From Pegea sp. RAD2-039 (lineage: Eukaryota > Chordata > Thaliacea > Salpida > Salpidae): a DNA stretch of 64,000 nucleotides. Location: contig JAQGEQ010000339.1 of assembly GCA_034620365.1 (NCBI GenBank), positions 372,001-436,000 of the forward strand, written 5' to 3'. Position 1 is the stretch's first letter. Each line of letters starts with the position of its first letter. Positions 14,005 through 25,581 of this stretch are shown piece by piece. The translations under genes were made by a program, and so were the position numbers. The notes beneath the pieces were generated by a model that ran no database searches, was not told the DNA's origin, and worked only from the letters and a program-made list of their open reading frames with translations.

Positions 14005-17000
14005 AAGCAATATACAAAGTGTAAAGGGCTTCTATCACAAGCAATTGAGTTTAAACAATTAGGGTATATACCTGAAGGTGAACTACTGAAACGTGCACAG
14101 CTAATTGACGAACAAATATCAAGATTAAAGTTTGTAATGGATGGACGAAAACGAGAGATTGAAGTGGCATCTGAAATGTACCGGTTTATTGACCAGGTTA
14201 CTTCTAATTTGTTCGATTATTTAATCAATTTTATCGTGGTGCACATTTGACACAACTCTCTTATAAATGTTGATAATATTACTAAGATATTTCATTAGTC
14301 ATAGCTATTAAACGTACAAAACAATCTAAAGAATAACATTAATGTCAATACCATGGGTAGACTTAAAATAATATTCATTCTTAATTAATGAAAGCAAATA
14401 AAATCTAACTTTTAAATTTTGATTTTAGCAAATTTTATCAATAAACTTGATTGACTTAAACCAAAATAATTTAATTTTAAAGACTTTTGTAAAACTACGC
14501 CAACATTCGTCCTAACTCTGAAAGTAAAAGCTTGAGAGATCAAAGCTTCTTTAAAGCTTATATCTCAATTATGAGTAAAAGATGGCTCAAGTTAAAAGCT
14601 GCATATTTCAAAAGGCAACATGCTCAAAATACTCATTTAAGCTTCCAAAACTTAAGTTGCATAAACTTGGCAAACTATGAGAATGATAACGGAAACCATA
14701 TACAGATAACTTCAGAAAAATCTTTTGTCTGCAGTGAAAAAAAGGTCAAGGAAAAGATTTCGCTTTTCCAAAGATACTTAAAAGATATTTTAATAAGATT
14801 TTGATAGCAACCTGTGAATTAAAAACAGAAAGATTCTTTAACAGTTTTAATAATTTATCGATTGTAGCTTAATCTGTATAACGTCTTCAATTATATTAAA
14901 ACCGCAAACTAATCGGTAATTTTATTTGTTTTATTAAATTTAGATTAATCACATTTTTGATTACATACTAGTTTACACTGCGTTTGACTCTCTGTAAGTT
15001 TAGATGTAAAACGAAGTCTATGAATTGCTGTAACATCAAAATAATTAGTTGTAGTATTTACTACTTTTTTATAAAAGTTATCTACTCTTTTAATTCAAAC
15101 AATAGTTATCTGTCTGAAAAGGATTTATAAGAATACAATGAGATGTGCTAGAAGTTGAAGTATTACTTCATTTACTTGCTTAACTAGTAAATCATTTTTA
15201 ACAGATCAATTATGAAAGAAATATTATAATGTTTGTCTTGTAAACGATTTAATAGATTTCTATGTAACTGAAATGATTACAGTAGAATTAAGATTTAAAC
15301 TTATAAGAAGAAAACTATTTTATCATAATTGTGAATATTTTGTTTGTTTTTAGGCATATTCATGGGCTTTGAATGGAATGAAGTTTGTGATGCTTCTAAA
15401 AGTCGATGAATGCATCAGTATTGAAAAATGTCAAGAAATGATAAATAAGTTTGATAGTTATATGGAGCAACATCCGGCAATCAATGAGGTTTGGGACTTC
15501 ATTTGAATGCATCAAATTTATATTTTATTTAATAATTTCCATTAAGTTAATGTTTCACTAAATTTTTTGGCGGTTTTATCAACTTTTTAAATACTTAGGA
15601 AGCTTTTGAGGAGATATTCACATTAGGACGTAACTATGGCAACAACAAATGCCTTCGACAAATTGAGTATGCCGAGCAAAAGTGCAAAGAAACATTGGAA
15701 CTGTTCAACAAACGTCGCCAGTTGTTACTGAAAGTAAAACCAAAATGAAATCTTTAAATCTTTACTAACTCACAGTATTAAGTTATTAAAAATTCAATTC
15801 ATTTTATCCTTCGATTAAAAACCTGTTGTGGGTAAAATTTAATTGGCGAGCTGAGGTTATTAGTTGAACTTTTTCTTTACTATGTTTTCTTTTATTCTTT
15901 CGTTACCTGATAAACTTGTTGTGTAACTAGAAAAGAGACGTTTTAACAAGTGATGAAAGTCTCCAGCTTTTTGTTGTATGTCAACTATAGTTTTTGTTAT
16001 TAGTCATTCTCAAGGAGAATTTCTATAAGACTATTAACATTTTTGGCAAAAACAACTTCAATTTTTAGCTCCATCATTAATGTTTACTCTACAAATTCTA
16101 AAGATCTGTTCGTAAATAACGTCTAATAATCAAACAACTTTCTTTTATTAAACTTCATCCAAAAATACATCTCAATTAAATCAAACTAAAGAAGAATCTT
16201 TTATTACTTTAAAAAAATTGAAATATTTTACAAACAGCTCAAGTTGTGTCTTCCACAATATTTAAAGATCTTATCCTATAATATTAGTCATCATAGATCA
16301 CCTGAGAACTTCAAATGTAATAATTTTCAAATATTACAGGCCAAATCCCAACTAAAAGCGAAGAAACGGAGTACAACTTCATTTAAAATACGAAACCGAA
16401 ACAGTTTGGACTCTAAGAGCAAAATAAATGGAGACAACATTGTCCACGTTGTCTCTTCTCCCCAAAGTCCGACTCTTCTGGATGATTCACATCGCCGACG
16501 GATCAGTGTCCAATCCATTGAAAGCAAAAACTCATCAACTAGTGATGATGCATCTTCATCCGGAGACCCAAGTGCTCTTCTAAAACACTCATCACCTTCA
16601 ACCACTCCTTTCAACATCTCTAATGCTGTCACCAAAACTGTTGATGACGTCACACCGAAAGAAATGACGTCATCAGTATCTGAAAGCTCACCACTTTCAT
16701 CATATGCTTCTCCTGAACCAGCAAATACACCGTAAGTTGATCACGTGATCTTCATGACGTCATCAGATTTTACTATGGGATTCTTGTGCAGGAAGATAAA
16801 ATTAATCATTGATGAGTTGATCTCTACTGAACAAGACTACGTCAAGTCGCTCAATTACGTCATCAAGGTAAGTATTGATGTCTTCTCAACTTCCTTTTCT
16901 TTAATTCTTTTTCTCTCAGCATTATGTTCCAGAGATGAGTCGGCTTGATCTTCCTCATGCTCTAAGATGCAAGCGGAACATCATCTTCGGAAATATTGAA

Positions 17001-19011
17001 AAGATTGCAGAGTTTCACACAAATCAGTTTCTTCGGGAGTTGGAACACTGCAGAGATAAACCTCAGTTTGTGGCTCACACCTTCCAACTTCATGTAAGCC
17101 TCGTGGCGTGTCTTTTCTGCCCTCTTCTAACCCTTGCTTTTCTTGCCCAGAAAAATAACTTTAGTTTGTACGCGTGGTACAGCAAAAACAAGCCTCAGTC
17201 TGATCAGCTGCTTACTGAGCATGGTAATGAGTTTTTTCGAACCAAACAACTCAAGTTAGGCGATAAAATGAACTTGGCTTCATATCTGTTGAAGCCTGTA
17301 CAGAGAATGGGTTAGTTGATGTTGATACAAAAATATTTGAAGTGTTTTAAAAGCAAGAAGTTTTTCTATTTAATAAACTAAATTTTCTTTCCCAGCAAAA
17401 TATGCTTTGCTTCTTCATAACATGTCAAAACGAACGACAGGTAATGTTGAAAAGAGCTTAAAAGATGCAGAAAGTTTAGTGAAGTTCCAACTTCGTCATG
17501 GAAATGATCTTCTAACTATGGATTCAATTCGAGATTGCGACGTCAACTTAAAAGAACAAGGCAACCTGCTACGTCAGGTGTGTTAAGTGGCTCCAATTTC
17601 AAATAGAAATTCTAACAATGATCTTTAATTATTCATAGGAGCAATTTATGATGCATTCTGGTCGTAGGAAGATGCAAAGAAGAGTTTTTCTTTTTGAAGA
17701 CCTCATATTATTTGCAAAACCAGTTAGAGTTAGTGGAAGTCATGACGCTTATCAATACAAATGTAGCTACAAAGTAATAAAGCTTCACTTCTATAAAATT
17801 TTTAACGATTATCACAAAGAATATCTCATCCAATCAGAAGTCTCTTACAGACTGCTGAGATTGGGATGACTGAAAACATTGGTGAATCAGGAAACAAGTT
17901 TGAGATTTGGTTTCGAAGACGTAAATCTCATCAAACCTCCCAACCAACCTTCGTCTTCCAAGCAGCTTCTAGAAGCATCAAGCGACAATGGGTAGACGAA
18001 ATCCGGTCGTTACTATGGAAACAAGCTCTTCGAAATAAAGGTTAGAAATTTCAATTTGGGATTGTCCAATGAGAGCAAAGTAATTTAAAGATCACCGGAA
18101 ATTAGAAATGTCATCGATGGGAATCGGAAACAAACCTCACTTAGATTTGGCGCAATCGAGCGAAAACACGATTGTCAGTCGATCTGTAACATCCCTAACT
18201 CTTCCTCGTGATCATTCGGATCATCGTGTGTCTTCGAGAAGTAGAGCATCCATCGCAGTGAGCACTTTCATCTCACCGATCCGAAGACCTCACTCAATCA
18301 TCTCTACATCCTCTTCTTCAATTGGATCTAACTCCTCGTCATTGATGTCATCTTTAAGTCTCGCTTCATGGCCATCTAAAGGAGCAGAGCGTAGATACGC
18401 CACTCTTCCATCTGGGACACAACTTCCTATGGCTTATCGCGACTTCCATGCAATTGCTGAAGTCGATGACGAGGGGAATACCGGTAAGTGAGACCTGTTT
18501 GCATCATTCCTTTATCACGTGATCCCTTTTGCAGAGACTTTCCGCTCTTCTTCACCTTGTACCACTCCTGGACAAGACCCTAGTCCCACTCATCATATGG
18601 ATTATCATTTTACAAGCCACGTAATAGAAGATCGGCATGACGTCACGAAGACATCACCTGATTTGAACGATTCATTGAGAAATGAAAATAATGTAACGAG
18701 TTGTCACGTGACAGTTGAAAACAAAGATGACTTCTCACTTGAAAGTCCTTCTGAAATAAAAGTGAAAAATCCTCAATTTTCAACTAGTACGGTGAGATAC
18801 TTTTCATGTTAATCATCCACGACAAATCACCAAATACTTGCTGTAATTACAACGTCCAATCAAATCTTCTCTCATATTAGTAATAGTTTGTTGCATGCTT
18901 GGTTTGTTTCAAAAAGCTTAAACGTTTCAAATGTTCAAATTGATGAAGGTGTCAACGCCTGAAGCTGAACAGAAGCACTCACATTTTCAAACACTGTGTT
19001 ATGAAGAGTAA
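14005..19011 (+). CDS. PLEKHG4: Puratrophin-1/PLEKHG4-like Rho guanine nucleotide exchange factor, 3' part
   Basis: Thirteen phase-consistent exons: 14005-14196, 15354-15488, 15599-15733, 16340-16731, 16792-16867, 16920-17093, 17151-17310, 17396-17577, 17639-17773, 17851-18040, 18106-18483, 18535-18791 and 18949-19011 (822 residues, 5' end missing). The first three encode spectrin-like helices (EGELLKRAQLIDEQISRLKF). The fourth is a Ser-rich linker. Exons five to eight form the DH domain (ELISTEQDYVKSLNYVIK; GDKMNLASYLLKPVQRM; LKEQGNLLRQ), nine and ten the PH domain (RRVFLFEDLILFAKP; FEIWFRRRKS; FVFQAASRSIKRQW). SSMGIGNKPHLDLA and RSRASIAVSTF are PLEKHG4-family tail signatures. The family activates Rho GTPases at the membrane and actin. 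The last exon has a weak acceptor; reading through 18791 instead gives a stop at 18812. Upstream exons, including the family's CRAL-TRIO-like region, were not found in the preceding 13.9 kb. Confidence 0.9.
14197..15353 (+). other. Large intron of the PLEKHG4-like gene
   Basis: A 1.16 kb AT-rich intron between two spectrin-like exons. It contains an open frame at 14532-14804 of mixed composition (CSEKKVKEKISLFQRYLK), but there is no usable donor after it. The flanking exons join directly in phase, and their product lines up with the family without an insertion. Confidence 0.55.
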
Positions 19012-20681
19012 AACCATCTCATTTCATCTTCATCTTCATCATCATCAGTCATTGAACAGGGCAACATTTCTGTTATTTTCTAATCAGCAAATTTTGAGCT
19101 TCCATCTATCATTTCATTGTTTTTCTACTGAAATTGGAAGTTGGTTAGAGTCACATGAGTTACATCTTGTTATCTGGAGATGATTATTTCAAAAACATCA
19201 ACAATTTCTTTTCTTTTTATAAAGTTTTTTGATCATTTCATTTTATTGCATTATTTTTAGCGTTTTTTATTCGTTCTGTTCAAATTCTATCCATATTTTG
19301 TTTGGAAAGAATACATGGCGTGAAAATAAACGAATATCTTATAGCAAATCTCTGCTCTTTCATCTGAATAATCTTACTAAATGAACTTTGTCGAAAATAA
19401 AATAATTAATTCACTTACGGACTTTTTAAATTTAGGATTGGATGCTAAAATCATTTCAATTTGATCTTATCTAGATGATCAGTTTTATAAATCAATTTTG
19501 AAAACTAAATATTTCAATGATTACTTTAAAATATTTTGTCTCTGACTATTCCGACAGATTATTGTTGATACCACTATTTAGATTTAATTTAATTTGTTTG
19601 TTTTAAATGTATATTTAAACTTTATTATTAATATAACTTCCAAAAAGACATCTTTAACAACCGACACCAGTAACATCACATAAATCATTTATAGTAAATG
19701 AAGATACAATTTAGCAAGTAAAAATGTTCTTCTTCTTAGTCTACATACTCCAATAAGTTTAAAAGTCTGTTGTGATTATCTTTATAGTTTTTTAAATTGA
19801 TCTTTCCAACTCATTAATTGACGACAAATTTACAAGTCTTGCTAAAAACGATTGAAAAATACAAATCGATATAAAAAGTTTATGTTTTAAGAACTATCAA
19901 AGTACTGTAGATTTATAAATCTTAAAAGAAACTTTAATTCTATCTAAGAATTAAAATGCTATTTTACAAACGTTTTAAAACTGATTAATAAGTCAATGAT
20001 TTTATTAAATAATTTTACCTGCAGTTGACTTTTAACACGATTTATGTAATTTCTAAGGCGGCAAACTTCTTTATGTTACTGCTATAATTTGCATTCCAGA
20101 AAATTTACAGCAAAATATTATATTCTGTAAGTAATAAGATATAATCGTATTCTAGAAAAAGCTTTGTCTAAGCCCGCGTTTTACTTGAGTAAGTTTTCAT
20201 CTCATAATAAGCGATTTAGATCAAAAAATAAAATAGTTAAAATTTAAGATTTTAAAAAGTACTTTAAAAGAATAATTAAAATTAAATAATATATTACAGT
20301 AAAATACTAAAAGATTTAGTCAATTAAAATAAACTAAACTAAAAGGTATTTTTATTTCGTGATTCTATTATATTTCATTACAGCTGATATTATTCTTTTA
20401 AAAAGTTTAAAATATCTGAAATGAAAAATAATTACTTTTGTCAAATATAAAGAAATAAATTATAAATTTTTTTAATAACTTTATCTCAAATATAAGCTTA
20501 TTGGTTTAGAATGTAACTCTTAAACATTTTTTCATAGATTTTTTAACAAGTTTTATCAGTCAAAATATAGTCTAAAGTCATTTATTCAAAATTGAAATGC
20601 TATCTAAAATAGAAATAGTTTATTTAACCCCTAATTTAATCAAGCACTATCGTTAAACTTTTCAATCCATATGTCTATGGA
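19012..20681. other. 3' flank of the PLEKHG4-like gene and AT-rich spacer
   Basis: The likely 3' untranslated region carries AATAAA hexamers at about 19326 and 19398. The rest is AT-rich spacer in which I see no gene. Confidence 0.5.
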
Positions 20682-21140
20682 TGCAGCTCTTAGTACATAT
20701 CTCTGTTAACGGGCTAGAATCTAAATTACTTTAGAAATTTAGCTTTTACGTTTGAATGATAAAAACTCTTTAAGAGAGCTTCATCTGATTATAAAAAGTG
20801 GCAATGGTAAGAAACGACGAACAACTCAACGGTCTGCATACAAAGAAAAGCTAGTAATTTGCAAGGCGCCAGTACGAAACTTGAAGACACATTTACAAAT
20901 GCGGTAAAATAATCTTCTGACATATTGCTCAAATATACTACATTCTATCCAAGCAAATAATTAGATCATAACAGCGAAGACCGCACATATTGTGCCACAA
21001 TTACAATCAATATCCATTAGTCTCATCTGTAACGCTTTGGAGGTACATCTTTAGATAATCTGGTGGACCACCGAACCTCCACACTGTTTCCCACTCTTCG
21101 GGTTGACGTCCTAGCTCCTGATACTCGGGTCATCGTCGTT
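20682..21140 (+). other. GC-richer island with a possible two-exon plus-strand start
   Basis: An ATG at about 20680 (MQLL) can be spliced through a 50-base GT-AG intron (GTACAT to ATTTAG) to 20740-20902. That segment is open throughout, encodes a basic stretch (GNGKKRRTTQRSAYKEKL) then VICKAPVRNLKTHLQMR, and stops at a GTAAAA donor. The single Cys followed by NLKTHL is loosely like one half of a C2H2 or BED finger. At 21011-21130 both strands are open, including the minus-strand run PEEWETVWRFGGPPDYLKMY before a stop. I could not connect these pieces, so strand and gene structure are uncertain. Confidence 0.33.
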
Positions 21141-21532
21141 TCTTCCTTATTGTGATTATTATGGAAAAATCTTTCTAAATTTGAAAACTGTTGTTGAAAG
21201 TATTTTTCAGTTTTATAATTTAAATTTTTAGAGATTATTTTTTCTACTTATTTTGAAAATGAAATGAAAAGTACAAATTTTTTATCCTAAAAAAACACTC
21301 TGAGAGTTTTAAGGTATTAAAAATTTACATATTAAGGACCATATAAAAACTTTAAGCATTGCTGAAGGTAGTTGTATATTTCAATAATTTTTTAGGCGGG
21401 TGTATTTCTTGTATGATTCTTTAGTTTCATATTTTGATTATCTTAGCATCAAATACTTTATTTTGAACAGATTTTTAAGGTTTTATTTCTGTCAGTATTT
21501 TAAATATTTGTAACAAGTGGTTTGTGGTCGTT

Positions 21533-24299
21533 ATGTATCCTTATTTTCAGCCACTTTTGTTGTACCAACCAGTTCTGGTTTCAGGTCCACTAGTGCCTGT
21601 ACTTTTACCTCGTTTTGTTCAGCCAGCCGGACAAAGTTATTCATTTTAGATTTTTTTTTTTCAATTTTTTATGAAACTATTTTACAGATCTGAATCCAGC
21701 TCTTGTTCATTTACCATCTTACGCTCCTCAGCTAAGTTGGGTTCCTCTCAGATATCAAATTAATGTTGGGAGAGAGGTTCCAGTTCATCTTACATCAGTA
21801 ACCAGCGTCAACAATCAAAGAGGTAGATCATATCTTTAAACAATTAGCTGTTGATCATAGTTTCAATATTTGTATCATCTTTAAGCAGCAAGTTGTATTC
21901 AGTTTTGCATCAAATACTAAATAACCTCACACTAGATGATTTTGTTTTTGTAACTTTTTTCTTTATTTTAATCCTAAGAAGAAAAAAGCTTGGAGTATTT
22001 ACTTACGACAAATTTCATTTTTATTTTAGCTCCTGATAATAAACAGTTAAAATCTTTTAATGGAAATATTAATGAGAAAGTGAGTAGTCTAGTAATAATT
22101 TGTTGTAAAATCTTTAATTGTGATTTTCATTTTGGAATATTTTTGTTTTAAAGTCGGTTTCTAAACGTGATGAGAAGAAAACTGAAAATATTGTGAGTAT
22201 AAAATCATATTTAAACTCCTCTCAATTTGGTTGATTTAACAAAAGTTATAAGTGATTCAGAGTAAATTTGTTTGTTCTGTTTTTTGTATATTTATTTTCT
22301 ATTGTAACCTGAATCTTAATCCAAAGAAACCTGATGACTCACTGACTGCGCAGAAGAGTGATGAGAATACCAAAGAAAGAAAATTAAGTGTAAGAACAAA
22401 CGGTTCTCGAAAACGAAAAGGTACAGATGAACTTCAGTTGGTATGAGTGATTCCAATGACGTAGTACAGGAGTTTGTAAGAGGTGTAATGTTTCTGTGGA
22501 GTTGAAATCTATGATTGAAGACTCAACCACAAAAGAAGCTTGTGTTTCAAAACGAAACGATTTGAAAGTTTCATTCAATCAAACTGTTTTGGGGTTCATG
22601 GACGTTGCAGATGTACTTGAAGGCAGCAATAAGGTAATAAAGATTGTTTTTCCTAAACTAATATCTGATCTTGTAAAAGAGTGATGAAAGACTTCAACAA
22701 CTAACTAAGGAAGGTGAAGTTGATGATAACTCAACTAAATTAAAAGATGTTTGTGAAGTTTTCAGTAAAGTAAATGAAGTTGACTCTTCTTGTTTAGGAA
22801 ACTTAAACTTTTATTTCAGGAATCTTTTACTTTGACTAACAGTTTTCGATCTGGAAAAGATGTAACCCACTGTTTGGCGGAGAGTGAGCTGCTCGTAAAC
22901 CCGCTGGTGTCTGATGGTCGCTTTTAATATAAACATTTAAGAACCAAACTTCAAATTTGAACTTTTTTTAGCAGATTATCAACAACCAGCTTCCCATCAA
23001 TATGAAACTTCTTATATTCAAAAAGTTGTTTCAATAAATCACCTTCGAGTTGAGATTCAAATATTTTATTTTTCAAGAAACTTCCAAATCCGACAGTGAC
23101 GGAAGAGATGGGGTCCCTAGAAGCTGATCATCCCATTGCAAGTGATAAGAAAGGTTGGTGGAACCTCAAAACTGACTCCACGAAGTCCAAACTCAATAAA
23201 GATGATAAGAAATCAGAAGAATGTCTTCAAGAAGATGTAGAGTTGGTATCAGATGTTAAAAGAGACTTTGAAGCCGATGGTGATGTTAAAGTCAATAAAT
23301 ATTCGATTCCAAAACTTTTTTACAAGCGCATCAAATTACATTCCAACTTTTTCAAGTCTTCTGAAGAAGAATCGAAAAACTCCGAAGATTTTTCTCAAAT
23401 TTTATCCGAGAAGAAAAATAAAACTTCAAGAAAATCGAATGATACTTATGGAGTGTGTCCTAAATCTAATCTGAAGGACACAGGAAGATTCAACATCAAC
23501 AAATCTTCGGATGCTGAAGCTAGGTACATGAACAAAGTGACACCAAAAGATCAAGATGAGAAGAAAGCTTTAACTCCGAAAGAGTTTCGAAAGACTCGAA
23601 AGACTACTGGATCTCAACGATCTGTTAAAGATTTGATTCGATCTTTCGAGAATAAACCAGTTGAAGAAGATTCCACTTTTCAAGATGAAGTTTTTATCGA
23701 TGATAAAATTAAAGCTCACAGCAACAGGTTTCCGGCTGAAGAAGACATAAAGAAGAAAATAAAGAGAAATAGTGAAAAGAAATCCAGTGGAATCCGATAT
23801 CTGTTGAAGTTGGATAAAAGAAGATCCAAATTTCAATCTAAAAGTTTCGATTTTGAAACGATTCCAGATACTAATGAAGAACCATCAATGCAAAGTGTCC
23901 CTACCTTCCTCAATGAAACTACATCTTCATTTGATTGGCCTCAAGCTCGAAGTTTGTGGAATGAAGCTCTGAGTAGGTTCAAGTCGTCTCCACTAGGTGG
24001 CAAACATCAAGAAAAAGTCGCGATAAATCAGAAAGCGATGAGTAGAAAGAGAAAGCTCCGGGTTTGTTCCTATCTTCTAATCTTTTCATAATAATCATAA
24101 TTTTATTTTCAGAAAATTCAGAGTAAGATGAAAAACGTGAAAGTTCGAATTGAAGGTTTTTGTTTTAGAAACACCTCGACGACTCCCTAATGTAGGAGGA
24201 AAAACTGGGAGCATCTTGAATTCGAGTCTTGAGATGAAGAGGAGCACTCCTCTAAGAGGTGAAGATTTCGAATATAGTTTCAGTTCAGGTAATATTTAA
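21533..24299 (+). CDS. Unrecognised 648-residue charged protein, 12 exons
   Basis: Exons: 21533-21635, 21688-21822, 22030-22079, 22154-22192, 22327-22420, 22470-22633, 22680-22769, 22820-22916, 22975-23024, 23078-24061, 24113-24122 and 24169-24299. All phases agree and the frame ends in TAA. The N-terminus is hydrophobic and proline-rich (YQPVLVSGPLVPVLLPRF). A short GVCKRCNVSVELKSM segment follows. The 984-base exon encodes Lys/Glu/Ser-rich, mostly disordered sequence with the helical motifs SVKDLIRSFENKP and WPQARSLWNEALSRFKSSP. The C-terminus has a basic run then TPRRLPNVGG. No catalytic domain is visible and I do not recognise the family; a scaffold is possible. The start is uncertain: the ATG at 21533 precedes a good acceptor ending at 21550, so 21551 may instead be an internal exon border. 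The first donor (GTTATT) and several acceptors are weak. Confidence 0.6.
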
Positions 24300-25581
24300 C
24301 CTAAAAATATTATATTAAAAATTAAAGCAACTTAAATTCTCAAGATTCAATTTGGATGTCTTTACAATATGATGAAGTTTTTGAAACCAATTAACATTTC
24401 ATTATTCGTGGTTTTATAATTAGAATATAAGCTGACTTTAAAAATAAGTTTTGATTTTATTTGTTGTAAAAGGATTGAATGTAACGTCAGCTAGATTAAA
24501 ACAGGACACACGGTCAGTTAGATCATTTAGATCAGTTGGGTTAAGCATAAAGCAGCATCAAGAGAATTAAAGAATTAAAAAAGATGCTGATAATCAGCTG
24601 AAGTAAATCGATAAATATTAGAAACCAATCAGATGCAAGTCCGGTTAGTAGTCTAAACATGAAAGCAGACAACGTGCTCGTCTCTAATGCTCAGATATAA
24701 TTAGACTTAACTACATTAACGTTTATTTATCATGTAAAATGTTTGATAGCTAAAAGAGAACCACAAGCCTAGTTTTATGAAAGTTACTTGAAAAAAATAA
24801 ACAATAAGCAGAAACTAAACTATTTGAGATACTTTCTGATTTGTTTTTTCTGATTTGTTGCATCTACGATTCCTAATCTGATGTAAAAAGTTTGGAGAAA
24901 TTTGAGTGATTAAAAAAAACTTTGTTTTTAGCAAGGAGTTAAAACTCTTTCAATAAAGAAGTTCTTCTTTCGAACCTCATGGGTTTTATTTAAAAAAATT
25001 TTAACTTTTACAAGTTCTGATCATCTACTTTACAACATTACGGCTTTCTTTGAGACTTTATTAAATTTGTAATTAACAAGATTTAGATTCTGATGAAAAA
25101 ACTAATTGTTTATATAATTTGAAAACATTCAAAAAACTATTTTTTTTAAATATAAATTTCAGATATTAAAATGTTCATTCTATAAAGTTATGTAAGTTTG
25201 ATAATTATTTGGAAAGCTTATAAACAACACCAAGATATTTGTAATTTGTTAGTTTTGAAATTAATATTGTTCTTACTAAAAATCTAGAACAAATATTTCA
25301 TTATATCTGATTGTTTTTTGACAAAAGTAGATCTTTAAAGCATCTTAAAACAAATGTCCTTCTAAAAGTTTTACACTAACCACTCTTTGTATGAAAATTA
25401 TTCTAAATTTCTGAAACTTCAGTTTCTAGATATATCACAAATTTTTGTAATTTTCTATTTTATAAATCTTTTCAAAATAACAACAAAAAGCGAACAGGTT
25501 GATACGTGGCAAAGAAACAAATCCAGAAGAGGTTGGATTACAATAAGATGAATAAAAGGAAGTTGAAGTCACGTGGTTTGA
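24300..25581. other. Spacer between two convergent genes
   Basis: AT-rich 3' flanks of the unrecognised plus-strand gene and of junctophilin on the minus strand. 24450-24700 is slightly GC-richer and contains several TCAGTTAGATCA-like repeats, but no coding frame that I can support. Confidence 0.5.

Noticed and set aside
14532-14804. 90-residue frame in the PLEKHG4-like intron
   Set aside because: No donor follows it, and the flanking exons join directly in phase to a continuous spectrin-like helix.
16327-16653. 108-residue minus-strand frame
   Set aside because: It is antisense to the Ser-rich linker exon of the PLEKHG4-like gene, whose plus-strand reading is supported by phase and family signatures.
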